This document shows, piece by piece, positions 27,384-35,837 of a stretch of 64,000 nt of DNA. The stretch lies in assembly GCA_965116965.1 (NCBI GenBank), contig OZ220743.1, positions 3,410,001-3,474,000 of the forward strand, written 5' to 3'. Every line of letters begins with the position of its first letter. Within the stretch, counting starts at the first letter, position 1. The notes under the pieces were generated by a model. It saw nothing but the letters and a program-made list of their open reading frames with translations. It ran no database searches and was not told the origin of the DNA. Both the position numbers and the translations under genes were made by a program. This DNA comes from Aldehydirespirator sp965116965. Lineage in GTDB: Bacteria; Actinomycetota; Acidimicrobiia; Acidimicrobiales; Aldehydirespiratoraceae.

Positions 27384-28436
27384 GTGACATCTACATATGA
27401 TGTCGAACATCTTGAGCTGCTGTTGAATCAGTTTCGGCGACAAGTTGGCGCGCCAGCTGTCGGTGCGTCGATCGTTGAAGGCTCCGGGCAGTTCATGTAT
27501 CACTCCGTGGGTGTGCGTCGACGTGGCTCACTGGATGAAGTGCTGTTATCGGACAAATGGCATATTGGTTCTTGCATGAAGTCGGTTACCGCGGCGTTGT
27601 GGGCACGCCTGGTGGAATTGGGATACGCCGGTTGGGAGGATCGACTCGCCAATATATTCGAAGACCTGTCGGCTGTTCATTCCGATTGGAAGAATGTGTC
27701 AATTGGTGATGCATTGCAATGTCGCGCCGGACTGCCAGCAAACTTCAGTCGCAGTGTCTTCAAGTCATCGTGGAAGGATTCGCGACCATTACCGGTACAA
27801 CGTTCAGATGTCGCACAACAGGCTCTTCAGCAGCCTCCGGCTAACATGGGCAAGTTCCGGTACTCTAACTTGAGCTATGCAATTATCGGTGCCGCTATCG
27901 ACAGGGTGGCAGGGCTTAGTTTTGAAGATGCGCTGGAACGTTACGTGTTGAAGCCGCTCGACATCCGTACTGCCGGGTTCGGTGCGCCAGAAGACAATTG
28001 CGGTCATCGGCCTAGAATCTATCTCGATCTCGCTGGTGTCGGATGGGTGAATGGTCGTCCGACGCTTCCAAGCAATGTCCATAGTGACAATCCTCTTGTG
28101 CTATCTTCAGCAGGCACGCTGCACCTGTCTCTAGAAGACTGGAGTAGCTTGATTCAAGTCTTTCTGGTCGACAACTGCAAGAACCTCTTGAGTGAGGAGT
28201 CGCTCGAGAAGATCTTTGAGCTGCCGATACCGTTTAGCTCTATGACGATGGGTTGGATGCAATGGCTCGGAAGCAACAGAATATCGTTTCTCATACAAGG
28301 TTCTAACACGCTATGGGCGGCTACAGCAGCCTTGTCCAAAGATCGCAGACGATGTGCACTAGTAGTGTCTAATGATGGACGATCACGTGTACTCAACGAA
28401 AGTTTCCCGCTGGCCGTCAAACTTCTGGAGCTGTAG
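27384..28436 (+). CDS. Serine hydrolase of the beta-lactamase class C / esterase family
   Basis: A 350-residue protein with the penicillin-binding fold. The nucleophile motif SxxK is SCMK at 63-66, the second motif YSN lies in FRYSNLSYAII near residue 155, and a late motif is not obvious. There is no signal peptide, so an intracellular esterase or amidase is more likely than an exported beta-lactamase. Composition is AT-richer than the flanking repair genes and codon choice differs, suggesting recent acquisition. GTG 27384 follows GGAGGGAGTGGC, a good ribosome site. Confidence 0.82.
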   Translation: MTSTYDVEHLELLLNQFRRQVGAPAVGASIVEGSGQFMYHSVGVRRRGSLDEVLLSDKWHIGSCMKSVTAALWARLVELGYAGWEDRLANIFEDLSAVHSDWKNVSIGDALQCRAGLPANFSRSVFKSSWKDSRPLPVQRSDVAQQALQQPPANMGKFRYSNLSYAIIGAAIDRVAGLSFEDALERYVLKPLDIRTAGFGAPEDNCGHRPRIYLDLAGVGWVNGRPTLPSNVHSDNPLVLSSAGTLHLSLEDWSSLIQVFLVDNCKNLLSEESLEKIFELPIPFSSMTMGWMQWLGSNRISFLIQGSNTLWAATAALSKDRRRCALVVSNDGRSRVLNESFPLAVKLLEL

Positions 28437-28549
28437 CGAAGGCTAGAAGTTGTGCGTGTGACGGGCCTCCCACGGCGAGCCGGGCCTCATGCAGCTGCGC
28501 TTGGGCCGCCGCTGAGGAGGCCGCCACAACAGCTAACCGGTCCGGGATT

Positions 28550-29260
28550 TCATGGACTTGCTGCTCGCGCGGCTTGGCGGGCGGCTTTGGCGGTTCGATG
28601 GGCCAGGGTGCGCTCTACGTAGGGAGCCACCTCGGGGGTCTTGCAGCCGGTCTGGCCGTGGTCGACCCTCACCGGGCCGATGCGCTCGGCTGCGGCCAGA
28701 ACCGAACGGCGCAGGCCGGCGTCACGCAACGCCATGACGATCATGGCGCCGTTCATCTCGTGGCGGACCCGGTTGGGGCGCTCCCCTATCTCGGCCTCGA
28801 TCTGGTTCAGCAGGCCTCGCAGCTCCTCGACCGACCACACGTCCGGGTCCTCGGCGGTGCACATGACGATGAACCAGCCGACCGACGCGGGCCACTCGTC
28901 GGAATCGTCTCGCCAGGAGTCGCTCAACGTCCGGGCGTGCGACGACTGGGAACACAGCCCGCCCAGCCCCTCGGCCAGGATGTAGTTGTCGACGTCGCGA
29001 AGCCACCGGCGAGCCAGCCGCTCGTCCAGCGCAGCTGGATCGGCCACCCGCAGCGCCAGCACACGGCCGTCGTGGTTGCCGGTGTCCCACAGCTGCCGGG
29101 CCAGCGCATGGTCGGTCTTGATCGGCTTGGCGATCTTGCCCAACTCGGCGTAGCTCACCCCGAACATCGGCTCGGCCGCGCCGTGGCGGGCATAGACCTT
29201 GCGGTTCTGGGCCGTCCCCGCCGCCTCGAGCGCCGCCATGACCTCCGAGAGTTGCGCCAC
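28550..29260 (-). CDS. DNA alkylation repair protein (AlkD-like HEAT-repeat family)
   Basis: A 236-residue helical protein of the AlkC/AlkD glycosylase superfamily. Typical stretches are YAELGKIAKPIKTDHALARQ, the Trp-containing ALARQLWDTGNHDGRVLAL and FIVMCTAEDPDVW. The variant KTPEVAPYVERTLAHR at the end is common in bacterial relatives. It should excise or recognise alkylated bases. Ten bases separate its start from the stop of the metallo-hydrolase gene, so it ends an operon of three genes on the minus strand. Confidence 0.85.
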   Translation of the reverse strand: MAQLSEVMAALEAAGTAQNRKVYARHGAAEPMFGVSYAELGKIAKPIKTDHALARQLWDTGNHDGRVLALRVADPAALDERLARRWLRDVDNYILAEGLGGLCSQSSHARTLSDSWRDDSDEWPASVGWFIVMCTAEDPDVWSVEELRGLLNQIEAEIGERPNRVRHEMNGAMIVMALRDAGLRRSVLAAAERIGPVRVDHGQTGCKTPEVAPYVERTLAHRTAKAARQAARAASP

Positions 29261-29269
29261 CAGCGTGTC

Positions 29270-29899
29270 TCAGCTCAGACCCAGCTCGGACATCCGGTCC
29301 AGCACGCGCTCGGTCTCATCCCCGATGGTCGTGTTGTCGCCATGGCCGGTGTGCACCACCGTGTCGGGCGGCAAGGTGAGGAGGCGGTCGCGGATGCTGC
29401 GCAGGATGGTGGGTTCGTCGCTGTAGCTGCGGCCGGTGGCCCCCGGCCCGCCGCAGAACAGCGTGTCGCCCGACAGCACCCGGCCATCGGTGGCGTCGTG
29501 GAAGCAGCAGCAGCCCGGCGAGTGTCCTGGCGTGTGGATCACCCCGAGCTCATGGCCGCCCGCAGCCAGCACCGCGCCCGGCTCCAGATCACGGTCGGGC
29601 GAGTCGCCGGGATGGACCACGTCCCACAGCATCCGATCGCTGGGATGCAGCATCACCGGCGCGTCCACCGCGTCGCGCAGGGCCACCGCCGCGTTGATGT
29701 GGTCATTGTGGCCGTGGGTGCACACGATGGCAGTCACCCTCCGGCCGGCCACCGCGGCCGCGATGGGCTCGTGGTCGTGGGCCGCGTCGAAGATCAGCAC
29801 CTCGCGGTCGTCGCCTACCAGCCAGATGTTGTTGGTGACCTCCCACTCTCCGCCGTCGAGAGCGAAGATGCCGTCGGTGGTGACCAACTCGATGGGCAT
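29270..29899 (-). CDS. MBL-fold metallo-hydrolase, probable mycothiol thioester hydrolase
   Basis: A 209-residue metallo-beta-lactamase-fold hydrolase with the metal motif THGHNDH (61-67), later ligands in HTPGHSPGC and LSGDTLF, and final His in HTGHGDNT. ATG 29899 is chosen because the homology starts there; the longer open frame overlaps the dehydrogenase. The gene directly follows a mycothiol-dependent formaldehyde dehydrogenase at 23 bp. In actinobacteria this pair is standard and the hydrolase is thought to act on the S-formylmycothiol product, glyoxalase II-like. Confidence 0.88.
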   Translation of the reverse strand: MPIELVTTDGIFALDGGEWEVTNNIWLVGDDREVLIFDAAHDHEPIAAAVAGRRVTAIVCTHGHNDHINAAVALRDAVDAPVMLHPSDRMLWDVVHPGDSPDRDLEPGAVLAAGGHELGVIHTPGHSPGCCCFHDATDGRVLSGDTLFCGGPGATGRSYSDEPTILRSIRDRLLTLPPDTVVHTGHGDNTTIGDETERVLDRMSELGLS

Positions 29900-29922
29900 A
29901 GCCTCGGATCCCCGCTCGGCCT

Positions 29923-31008
29923 CTACAACACGACGACGGAGCGCAGCACCTCGCCCCGCTCCATCTTGTGGAAGGCCTCCTCCACGTCGCCGAGGTCGAT
30001 CGTCTCCGACACGAACCCGTCGAGGTCGAGCCGGCCCTGGAGGTACAGGTCGATCAGCATGGGGAAGTCGCGGGTCGGCAGGCAGTCGCCGTACCAACTG
30101 GACTTGAGGGCCCCGCCCCGGCCGAACACCTCGATGAACGGCAGCTCGATGGTCATGTCCGGGCGGGGCACGCCCACCAGAACGACCGTCCCGGCCAGGT
30201 CACGAGCCTCGAAGGCCTGGCGGTAGGTCACGGGCAGGCCGACCGCCTCGATGGCCACGTCGACCCCGTTGCCGCCGGTGAGGGCCTTGATCGCCTCCAC
30301 CGGATCGCCCTCCGAGGAGTTGATGGTGTGAGTCGCTCCGAACCCTCGGGCCCACTCCAGTTTGCGGTCGTCGATGTCCACGCCGATGATGGTCGAGGCG
30401 CCGGCCAGCTTGGCACCGGCGATGGCGGCGTCGCCCACTCCCCCGCAGCCGAACACGGCCACGCTGTCGCCGCGGCCCACGCCGCCGGTGTTGATCGCCG
30501 CGCCGATGCCGGCCATCACGCCGCAGCCGAGCAGGCCGGCCGCGGTGGCCGGGGCGGCCGCGTCGACCTTGGTGCACTGGCCCGCGGCCACCAGCGTCTT
30601 CTCCACGAAGGCGCCGATGCCCAGCGCGGGCGACAGATCCGTGCCGTCGGCCAGGGTCATCTTCTGGGAGGCGTTGTGGGTGCTGAAGCAGATCTGGGGC
30701 CGGCCCCTGAGGCACGAGCGGCACTGGCCGCACACCGCCCGCCAGTTGAGGATCACGTAGTCGCCGTGGGCGACCTCGGTCACATCGTCGCCGACGGACT
30801 CCACCACTCCGGCGGCCTCGTGGCCCAGCAGGAAGGGGAACTCGTCGTTGATGCCGCCCTCCCGGTAGTGCAGGTCGGTGTGGCACACGCCGCAAGCCTG
30901 GATGGCCACCACCGCCTCGCCCGGGCCGGGGTCGGGTATCACGACATCGGTGATCGTGACGGGCTCGCCCTCCGCCATCGACACCACTCCACGCACGGTC
31001 TGGGGCAT
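29923..31008 (-). CDS. mscR: S-(hydroxymethyl)mycothiol dehydrogenase (zinc alcohol dehydrogenase family)
   Basis: Oxidises the mycothiol adduct of formaldehyde (and often nitrosomycothiol). It has 361 residues of the class III zinc ADH family. Catalytic zinc ligands include Cys in QACGVCHTDL and GHEAAGVVE; structural zinc Cys cluster in VCGQCRSCLRGRPQIC; NAD-binding fold FGCGGVGDAAIAG. It heads the minus-strand operon with the MBL hydrolase and the AlkD-like gene, linking formaldehyde removal with repair of alkylated DNA. The substrate is assigned by family resemblance and neighbour. Confidence 0.88.
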   Translation of the reverse strand: MPQTVRGVVSMAEGEPVTITDVVIPDPGPGEAVVAIQACGVCHTDLHYREGGINDEFPFLLGHEAAGVVESVGDDVTEVAHGDYVILNWRAVCGQCRSCLRGRPQICFSTHNASQKMTLADGTDLSPALGIGAFVEKTLVAAGQCTKVDAAAPATAAGLLGCGVMAGIGAAINTGGVGRGDSVAVFGCGGVGDAAIAGAKLAGASTIIGVDIDDRKLEWARGFGATHTINSSEGDPVEAIKALTGGNGVDVAIEAVGLPVTYRQAFEARDLAGTVVLVGVPRPDMTIELPFIEVFGRGGALKSSWYGDCLPTRDFPMLIDLYLQGRLDLDGFVSETIDLGDVEEAFHKMERGEVLRSVVVL

Positions 31009-31152
31009 GTCTCAGTCCTCCTCCTGCCGGTGCTTCCGGGCGACCCGGGCACACTACCGCGCCGGAGTTGTCCATGAAGTAGCGAGCCGTCCGGCCGAGA
31101 CCTTGCGATGTCTCTGAGAGCGGGCGCGGACTGGCGGCGTAGAGTCGTGGAC

Positions 31153-31419
31153 ATGTGCCGCAACATCACGACCCTGCGAGGTCTGGCCCCGCCCGCGACG
31201 GCCGAGGAGATCGAGGCCGCCGCCCGGCAGTACGTCCGCAAAGTCAGCGGGGTGCAGAAGACGTCGGCCACCACCGAAGCCGCCTTCGAGCAGGCCGTCG
31301 CCCTCGTCGCCGACGCCACCGCCGACCTGTTGGCCACGCTGCCGCCCCGCCGGACGCCACCGCGCAGCGAGCCGCCACTGCGGCGACTGGCCTCGGCCGC
31401 GGCCGGTAGCGCGCCCTGA
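31153..31419 (+). CDS. DUF2277 domain protein
   Basis: An 88-residue protein that opens with the invariant MCRNITTLRGL of DUF2277, followed by PATAEEIEAAARQYVRKVSG. The function of the family is unknown. ATG 31153 is chosen because the family starts there. The C-terminus is Pro/Arg-rich. It is seven bases upstream of pcm and likely co-transcribed. Confidence 0.88.
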   Translation: MCRNITTLRGLAPPATAEEIEAAARQYVRKVSGVQKTSATTEAAFEQAVALVADATADLLATLPPRRTPPRSEPPLRRLASAAAGSAP

Positions 31420-31426
31420 GATTCGG

Positions 31427-32116
31427 ATGCGAGGTTCGACGCGCCAGTTGTCGGACCTCGTGGCCCAGGCGCGCCGTTACGGGGTACGGGACGAGGCCGT
31501 GCTGGAGGCCATCGGCCGGGTGCCGCGCCAGCAGTTCGTCCCCCGCCGGTTCGCGTCGGCCGCCTACGACGACGGCCCGCTTCCCATAGGCGAGGGTCAG
31601 ACCATCAGCCAGCCCGCCATGGTGGCCATGATGGCCGAAGCAGCCCGGTTGAATCCCCACGACTGTGTGCTCGAGGTCGGGACCGGCTCCGGGTACGGAG
31701 CGCTGGTGCTGCGGGCTCTGGCCGGCCGGGTGGTGACCCTCGAACGGCGATTGGCACTGGCGGAGAGGGCCCGAGCCGCGCTGGCCACCCAAGGGCAGGG
31801 AGACGTGACGGTCGTGGTCGGCGACGGCACGCTGGGATGGCCCGAAGAGGCGCCCTATGACGCCATCGTGGTCACCGCGGCCGGTCCGGCGCCGCCGCCT
31901 CCGCTGCTGGAGCAGCTCGCGCCCGGCGGGCGCCTGGTGATACCGATCGGCCCGCGGTACGGCCACCAGCACCTCATGCGCTACACACGGGGCGGCCAGC
32001 AGGACACGCACAGCGGCGGGAACGGCTCACCGGGCGAGGAGTACCGCGAGGAGCGTCTCACACCCGTCCGCTTCGTGCCCCTCGTCGGGGCCCACGGCTT
32101 CGCCCCCGACCGGTGA
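31427..32116 (+). CDS. pcm: Protein-L-isoaspartate O-methyltransferase
   Basis: SAM-dependent repair methyltransferase acting on isoaspartyl residues in aged proteins. It has 229 residues. The family N-terminal pattern VPRQQFVPRRF is followed by the substrate motif GQTISQPAMVA, SAM motif I LEVGTGSGYGA, motif II YDAIVVTAA and PGGRLVIPIG. A Gly/Glu-rich insertion (GGQQDTHSGGNGSPGEEYRE) lies before the last strand. It is followed by two palindromic repeats and a miniature element before the convergent engB. Confidence 0.92.
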   Translation: MRGSTRQLSDLVAQARRYGVRDEAVLEAIGRVPRQQFVPRRFASAAYDDGPLPIGEGQTISQPAMVAMMAEAARLNPHDCVLEVGTGSGYGALVLRALAGRVVTLERRLALAERARAALATQGQGDVTVVVGDGTLGWPEEAPYDAIVVTAAGPAPPPPLLEQLAPGGRLVIPIGPRYGHQHLMRYTRGGQQDTHSGGNGSPGEEYREERLTPVRFVPLVGAHGFAPDR

Positions 32117-32138
32117 ACCTCCATGACCCAGGCCAGCC

Positions 32139-32257
32139 GAACTGGCAGCCAGAACGCCCAAAATGGCGCCCACCGCTGCCAATTCCTGAGGTGATCGACT
32201 CGCCGCTGCGAATTGGCAGCCCCGAACGCCAAGAAGGGCACTCACAGCTGCCAATTC
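32139..32257. repeat. Palindromic repeat cluster, family 1, two copies (32139-32185, 32210-32257)
   Basis: Two copies 71 bp apart between convergent pcm and engB, 22 bp after the pcm stop. The interior is of the second type, with a weak inner GCC/GGC pairing rather than GCACG/CGTGC. The outer arms are conserved. Confidence 0.82.
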
Positions 32258-32278
32258 CTTTCAGCAGATCCGCCCCTA

Positions 32279-32373
32279 GTGGTCCGTCGCTGAAATGGTC
32301 GGGGCGTCCGGAGCGCTCCCAAGCAGGGTCTCGGTCCTGCTGCGCTGCCCTAGCCATTTCGACGACACAGCAC
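32279..32373 (+). mobile_element. 95 bp TA-flanked miniature element, copy 2
   Basis: Nearly identical to the element at 12343. Flanking TA at 32277-32278 and 32374-32375. The right TA forms part of the TAG stop codon of engB on the minus strand, so insertion was at the very end of that gene. Confidence 0.85.
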
Positions 32374-32966
32374 TAGGCCTGAAGCAGCGTGGCTACTAGG
32401 GCTCGCAGCTCGGTTATGCCGGTGCCCTTGGCGGCGCTGGTCCACTGGACGGTGCCCCTGTCGGCCCCCAGCTTGGAGACCAGTTCGGCTTGGCGGGCGC
32501 CCCGACGGGACGGCCGCACCTTGTCGATCTTGGTGGCGACATAGGTCACGGGGAGTCCCAGGCCGTCCAGCCATTCGACGGTCTGGATGTCGAGGCGAGT
32601 GGGACCGATCTCGCCGTCTATGAGGTGAAGGACCCCTCGCAGCGGCTCCCGTTGGGCCAGGTAACCCTCGGCCATGGTGGCCCAGCGGCCCTGCTCGGCC
32701 TTGGACGCCTTGGCATACCCGTAGCCGGGCAGGTCCACCAGCCAGAGTCCCGACCCCTCGGGGTGCAGTTCGAAGGCATTGATCAGCCGGGTGGCGCCGG
32801 GAGTCTTGGAGGTGCGGGCCAGCTTCTTGCGCTGGGCCAACGCGTTGAGAAGCGACGACTTGCCCACGTTGGACCTCCCCACCAGAGCGATCTCGGCCAC
32901 CGTGGCCGGCATCTGGCGAGCGTCTGGGAACGACGACACGAAACGCAGTGCCAGCGGTCCAGCCAT
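32373..32966 (-). CDS. engB: Ribosome-biogenesis GTP-binding protein EngB/YsxC
   Basis: Essential GTPase for assembly of the large ribosomal subunit. It has 197 residues. G1 is GRSNVGKS at 30-37, G3 DLPGYGYAK and G4 TKIDKVR. The protein ends LVATLLQA with a TAG formed at the junction with a miniature element, so a few C-terminal residues may have been lost. A diverged second copy of the last 50 or so codons at 39639 continues EGRL before its stop, hinting at the original tail. Confidence 0.93.
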   Translation of the reverse strand: MAGPLALRFVSSFPDARQMPATVAEIALVGRSNVGKSSLLNALAQRKKLARTSKTPGATRLINAFELHPEGSGLWLVDLPGYGYAKASKAEQGRWATMAEGYLAQREPLRGVLHLIDGEIGPTRLDIQTVEWLDGLGLPVTYVATKIDKVRPSRRGARQAELVSKLGADRGTVQWTSAAKGTGITELRALVATLLQA

Positions 32967-33014
32967 CCGATCAGGCTACGTGTTGGGTTGTGGCTGGGGG
33001 TTGCAGCCGTGGTG

Positions 33015-33794
33015 TCAGGTCTGGTGGTCGGGGCACCAGTAGGTGGTGCGGCCGCCCACCTGCTCGCGGCGCAGTGCCGCGCCGTCCCGCGGGCAGCAGC
33101 CGCCCCGCTCCCGGCCCGGCTGGAGGTCGCCCATGTGGGAGCCGCCCCGCTCGCCGAGGACGGACAGTGTGCGGCGAATGTTGCGATGCAGCCGGGCCGT
33201 CTCCCGGGTATCCAGGGATCGGGCCTCCCGGACGGGGGACAGGCCGGCCCGCCACAACGCCTCGTCGACCAGCAGGTTGCCGAGCCCGGCCACCCGCCGC
33301 TGGTCGAGCAGCCGGGCCTTGAGCGTCACCGTCGAACCGGCCAGCGCCTTGCGCAGCTGGCCGAGAGTCAGGGACAGGGCGTCCGGCCCCAGGCTGCTCT
33401 CGTCCGGCTCTAGCTGAACGCCGCCCAGCCGCCGGGGGTCGCGCAGCACCATGTCGCCCCCGCCCTCGAACTCCAGCCCGAACCGGTCCCAGGCCGGCTC
33501 GTGGCGGGGGCTGTCGTACAGCAGGTGGTCGATGGGCATGGCGCCGTCCACCACGATCTTGCCGGTCATGCCGAACCGCAGCCCCAGCCGGGGGCCGTCG
33601 GTGTCGACGATGACGAGCTTGCCGATGCGGCGGGCCTCCTCGATGCGGGCTCCGGTCAGCTCCAGGCGCAGCGCGTCGGTGGTGGTGCCACCCTTGGCGA
33701 ACCACTCGTCGGGAGCGTGGACCCGTGCGATCCTGCGTCCCTCAGTGGCCGAGATGGCCCCCCGGTACGCCTCAACCTCAATGACCTCAGGCAT
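33015..33794 (-). CDS. Fpg/Nei-family DNA glycosylase
   Basis: Bifunctional glycosylase/lyase for oxidised bases. It has 259 residues. The N-terminus is MPEVIEVEAYR, which keeps the catalytic Pro2 and Glu3 but differs from the usual PELPEVE. The helix-two-turn-helix is near LLDQRRVAGLGNLLVDEALW. The C-terminal zinc finger starts CCPRDGAAL and ends YWCPDHQ, where His replaces the last Cys. It belongs to an actinobacterial Fpg-like branch rather than classical MutM; damage preference is unknown. Confidence 0.88.
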   Translation of the reverse strand: MPEVIEVEAYRGAISATEGRRIARVHAPDEWFAKGGTTTDALRLELTGARIEEARRIGKLVIVDTDGPRLGLRFGMTGKIVVDGAMPIDHLLYDSPRHEPAWDRFGLEFEGGGDMVLRDPRRLGGVQLEPDESSLGPDALSLTLGQLRKALAGSTVTLKARLLDQRRVAGLGNLLVDEALWRAGLSPVREARSLDTRETARLHRNIRRTLSVLGERGGSHMGDLQPGRERGGCCPRDGAALRREQVGGRTTYWCPDHQT

Positions 33795-33985
33795 GCTCGA
33801 AGGGCGTCTCCGTCACTCCTCTGCTATCAGGTCGCCCCAGATAGGCCAGAGATTGTGAAGATACCGCCTCTACTGCGGGTGTCAGACTCGCCCTTTGCTA
33901 TGAAGTCATCAAGCATTATGCGGTGACCCTCGAGACGGGCTGTCTAACCGATTGCGTGGTTCCTCACGGTCGGCTTAACGGGCGG

Positions 33986-34480
33986 TCATCTCAGAGTGCC
34001 TTCTCCTTCACTCTCGACCCTACCGCGAAACTCGGCCTCGGTCAGAGCGCCTTTCGACAAATTACACCGCGCGCACGACAACCCCAGATTATCCAACCGG
34101 TTCGACCCGCCGCGCACCAAGGGCGTCCGATGCTCCAAGTGCCAATCGTCCGCATCCAACTCCACGCCGCAGTAGCGACAGAACCAGCCGCCGTCACGCA
34201 GCGAACACCGCGCCCCCGCCACCCAACGCCATCCACTGATCCTCTCAGGGCGCGACGGCGGCGGCGAACCCTCCAGTGCTTCACGCATCTCCCACAGCAA
34301 CTCAGTCGCCTCAGTCACCAGCTCTTCCAACCGCTCCTCGCACCAGGTGATGCGATCCGACGCCGACTCAAACCACACCGCGGACGCATCAACCCCGGCG
34401 TCCGCCAACGCCTCGTGGCCGCGGGCCAAGGCCTCACGAAGTGACTTCGAGTCGGCGTCGGTCAGCTTGTATTCGGCCAT
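33986..34480 (-). CDS. HNH endonuclease domain protein
   Basis: A 164-residue protein with an N-terminal helical region and a C-terminal HNH motif: CRYCGVELDADDWHLEHRTP followed by SNRLDNLGLSCARCNLSKG, with both zinc CxxC pairs and the catalytic His present. Such small nucleases occur in mobile and defence contexts but also alone. The 191 bp on the fpg side holds nothing recognisable. Confidence 0.8.
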   Translation of the reverse strand: MAEYKLTDADSKSLREALARGHEALADAGVDASAVWFESASDRITWCEERLEELVTEATELLWEMREALEGSPPPSRPERISGWRWVAGARCSLRDGGWFCRYCGVELDADDWHLEHRTPLVRGGSNRLDNLGLSCARCNLSKGALTEAEFRGRVESEGEGTLR

Positions 34481-34604
34481 TGGCGCTGCCAGGCATCAGA
34501 TGTGAGGATCGTTCGCCTGACCGTGCGACGTCCAACAGTCTGCTGTAGCGGCCGGCGTCACCATTCGTCGAGCAAGTGCGATGGTAGACGCTCCTGCGCC
34601 CAAC

Positions 34605-34754
34605 TCAGGCTTGAGGAGCGCCGACAAGGTCTTTCTCGCGGGCGGCACGCTCTTGCGCGGTAAGGGATGCCGCATCAAGACCAAGGTCTTGTGTTGGCGT
34701 CGCAGCGAGACACTCATGCCATTCTCGTCGAGTGATCTCGTGCGGGGCGGTCAT
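34605..34754 (-). CDS. Possible 49-residue small protein
   Basis: A short frame starting ATG 34754, 11 bp after the haloalkane dehalogenase stop and in the same direction. It reads MTAPHEITRREWHECLAATP, then a helical LTAQERAAREKDL and a stop. The ribosome site is weak and I do not recognise it; it may be a remnant or a chance frame. The remaining sequence between 34481 and 34604 shows nothing. Confidence 0.25.
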   Translation of the reverse strand: MTAPHEITRREWHECLAATPTQDLGLDAASLTAQERAAREKDLVGAPQA

Positions 34755-34765
34755 GACTAACGAGG

Positions 34766-35713
34766 TTAGCCCTCGGCGAGCCAGGCGTTGATGGCCTCGG
34801 CGAGGGCCGGGCCCTGGTCCTCTTGGATGAAGTGGCTGGCCGGCTCGAACTGGGTGTGGGGCTGGCCGGCCGCGCCCGGAATGCGCTCGGCCATGAAGGG
34901 CTGAAGGCCGCCCAGCACCGGGTCGCCGGGCGCCCACAGGGTGAGCACCGGCTTGGTCCACTGCTCCAGGACCGTCCAGGCGGCCCTGTTGGCGGGCACG
35001 GCCGGATCGTCGGGCGATGCCGGCACCAGCAGCGGGAACTGGCGGGCGCCGGCCATGTAGAGCTCTTCGGGGAACGGCGCCCGGTAGGCGTCGACGGCGG
35101 CGTCGCTCAACTCGTTGGCGGTGGCGTTCTCGACCAGCCGGCCGCAGTCCAGGAAGGGGACGTCCTGGCTGAACTGCCGCCAGAAATCGAATCCGGCCCC
35201 AGGAGAGTCGCCCACCGGGAGCGCGGTGTTGGCCAGGATCAGCCGGTCGACTAGGTCGGGGTTCTCGGCGGCCAGCCGCAGGCCGATCAGGCCGCCCCAG
35301 TCCTGGCCGAACAGGTGCAGCGGCCCGTCGCCCCGCTCGGCCGCGGTCGCCTCCAGGAAGCCGCGCATCCACTCGACGTGGCCGGCGTAGGTATAGGCCG
35401 AGCGCTTGACGGGCTTGTCGGAGCGGCCGAAGCCGATCAGATCCGGCACCATCACCCGGTGGCCGGCACCGGCCAGCACCGAGATCATTTTGCGGTACAA
35501 GTAGCCCCAGGTCGGCTCCCCGTGCAGCAGCAGGATCGTGGCCGTACCGGCGTCTGATGAGTCAGGGCCCGCGATCACGTATGCCATTCGCAGACCATCG
35601 ACGGTCGCATACCGCGGCTCGTAGGGGTAGTCGTCGATGGCGGCGAAACGCTCCTCGGGAGTGCGGACGTAGGCGATGCCGTCCGGTGTGGAGAGGGTCT
35701 CGTTGTCGGTCAT
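34766..35713 (-). CDS. Haloalkane dehalogenase
   Basis: Alpha/beta hydrolase that hydrolyses carbon-halogen bonds. It has 315 residues and the HLD-I (DhlA-like) arrangement: LLHGEPTWGYLYR for the oxyanion region, the nucleophile Asp138 with halide-binding Trp139 in GQDWGG, a cap domain around FWRQFSQDVPF, the acid in WAPGDPVLGG and the catalytic His in SHFIQEDQG. Epoxide hydrolases are the nearest alternative, but the DWGG and EPTW context favours dehalogenase. It lies downstream of a guanine deaminase gene from which it is separated by a palindromic repeat. Confidence 0.87.
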   Translation of the reverse strand: MTDNETLSTPDGIAYVRTPEERFAAIDDYPYEPRYATVDGLRMAYVIAGPDSSDAGTATILLLHGEPTWGYLYRKMISVLAGAGHRVMVPDLIGFGRSDKPVKRSAYTYAGHVEWMRGFLEATAAERGDGPLHLFGQDWGGLIGLRLAAENPDLVDRLILANTALPVGDSPGAGFDFWRQFSQDVPFLDCGRLVENATANELSDAAVDAYRAPFPEELYMAGARQFPLLVPASPDDPAVPANRAAWTVLEQWTKPVLTLWAPGDPVLGGLQPFMAERIPGAAGQPHTQFEPASHFIQEDQGPALAEAINAWLAEG

Positions 35714-35765
35714 GGCTCGACGCTAGTGGCGCTGATGGCGGACCGGCGGCGGGGCGTGTTTCGGG

Positions 35766-35813
35766 GAATTGGCAGCGGTGAGTGCCGTTTTGGGCACTGG
35801 CAGCTGCCAATTC
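35766..35813. repeat. Palindromic repeat, family 1, single copy
   Basis: The only single copy in the window, 24 bp after the guanine deaminase stop. It has a perfect 6 bp inner stem AGTGCC/GGCACT inside the standard arms. The inner stem differs in sequence from GCACG/CGTGC in other clusters but still pairs. Confidence 0.8.
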
Positions 35814-35837
35814 GGGTTGGGGCTGGTGCGGGTCCGC

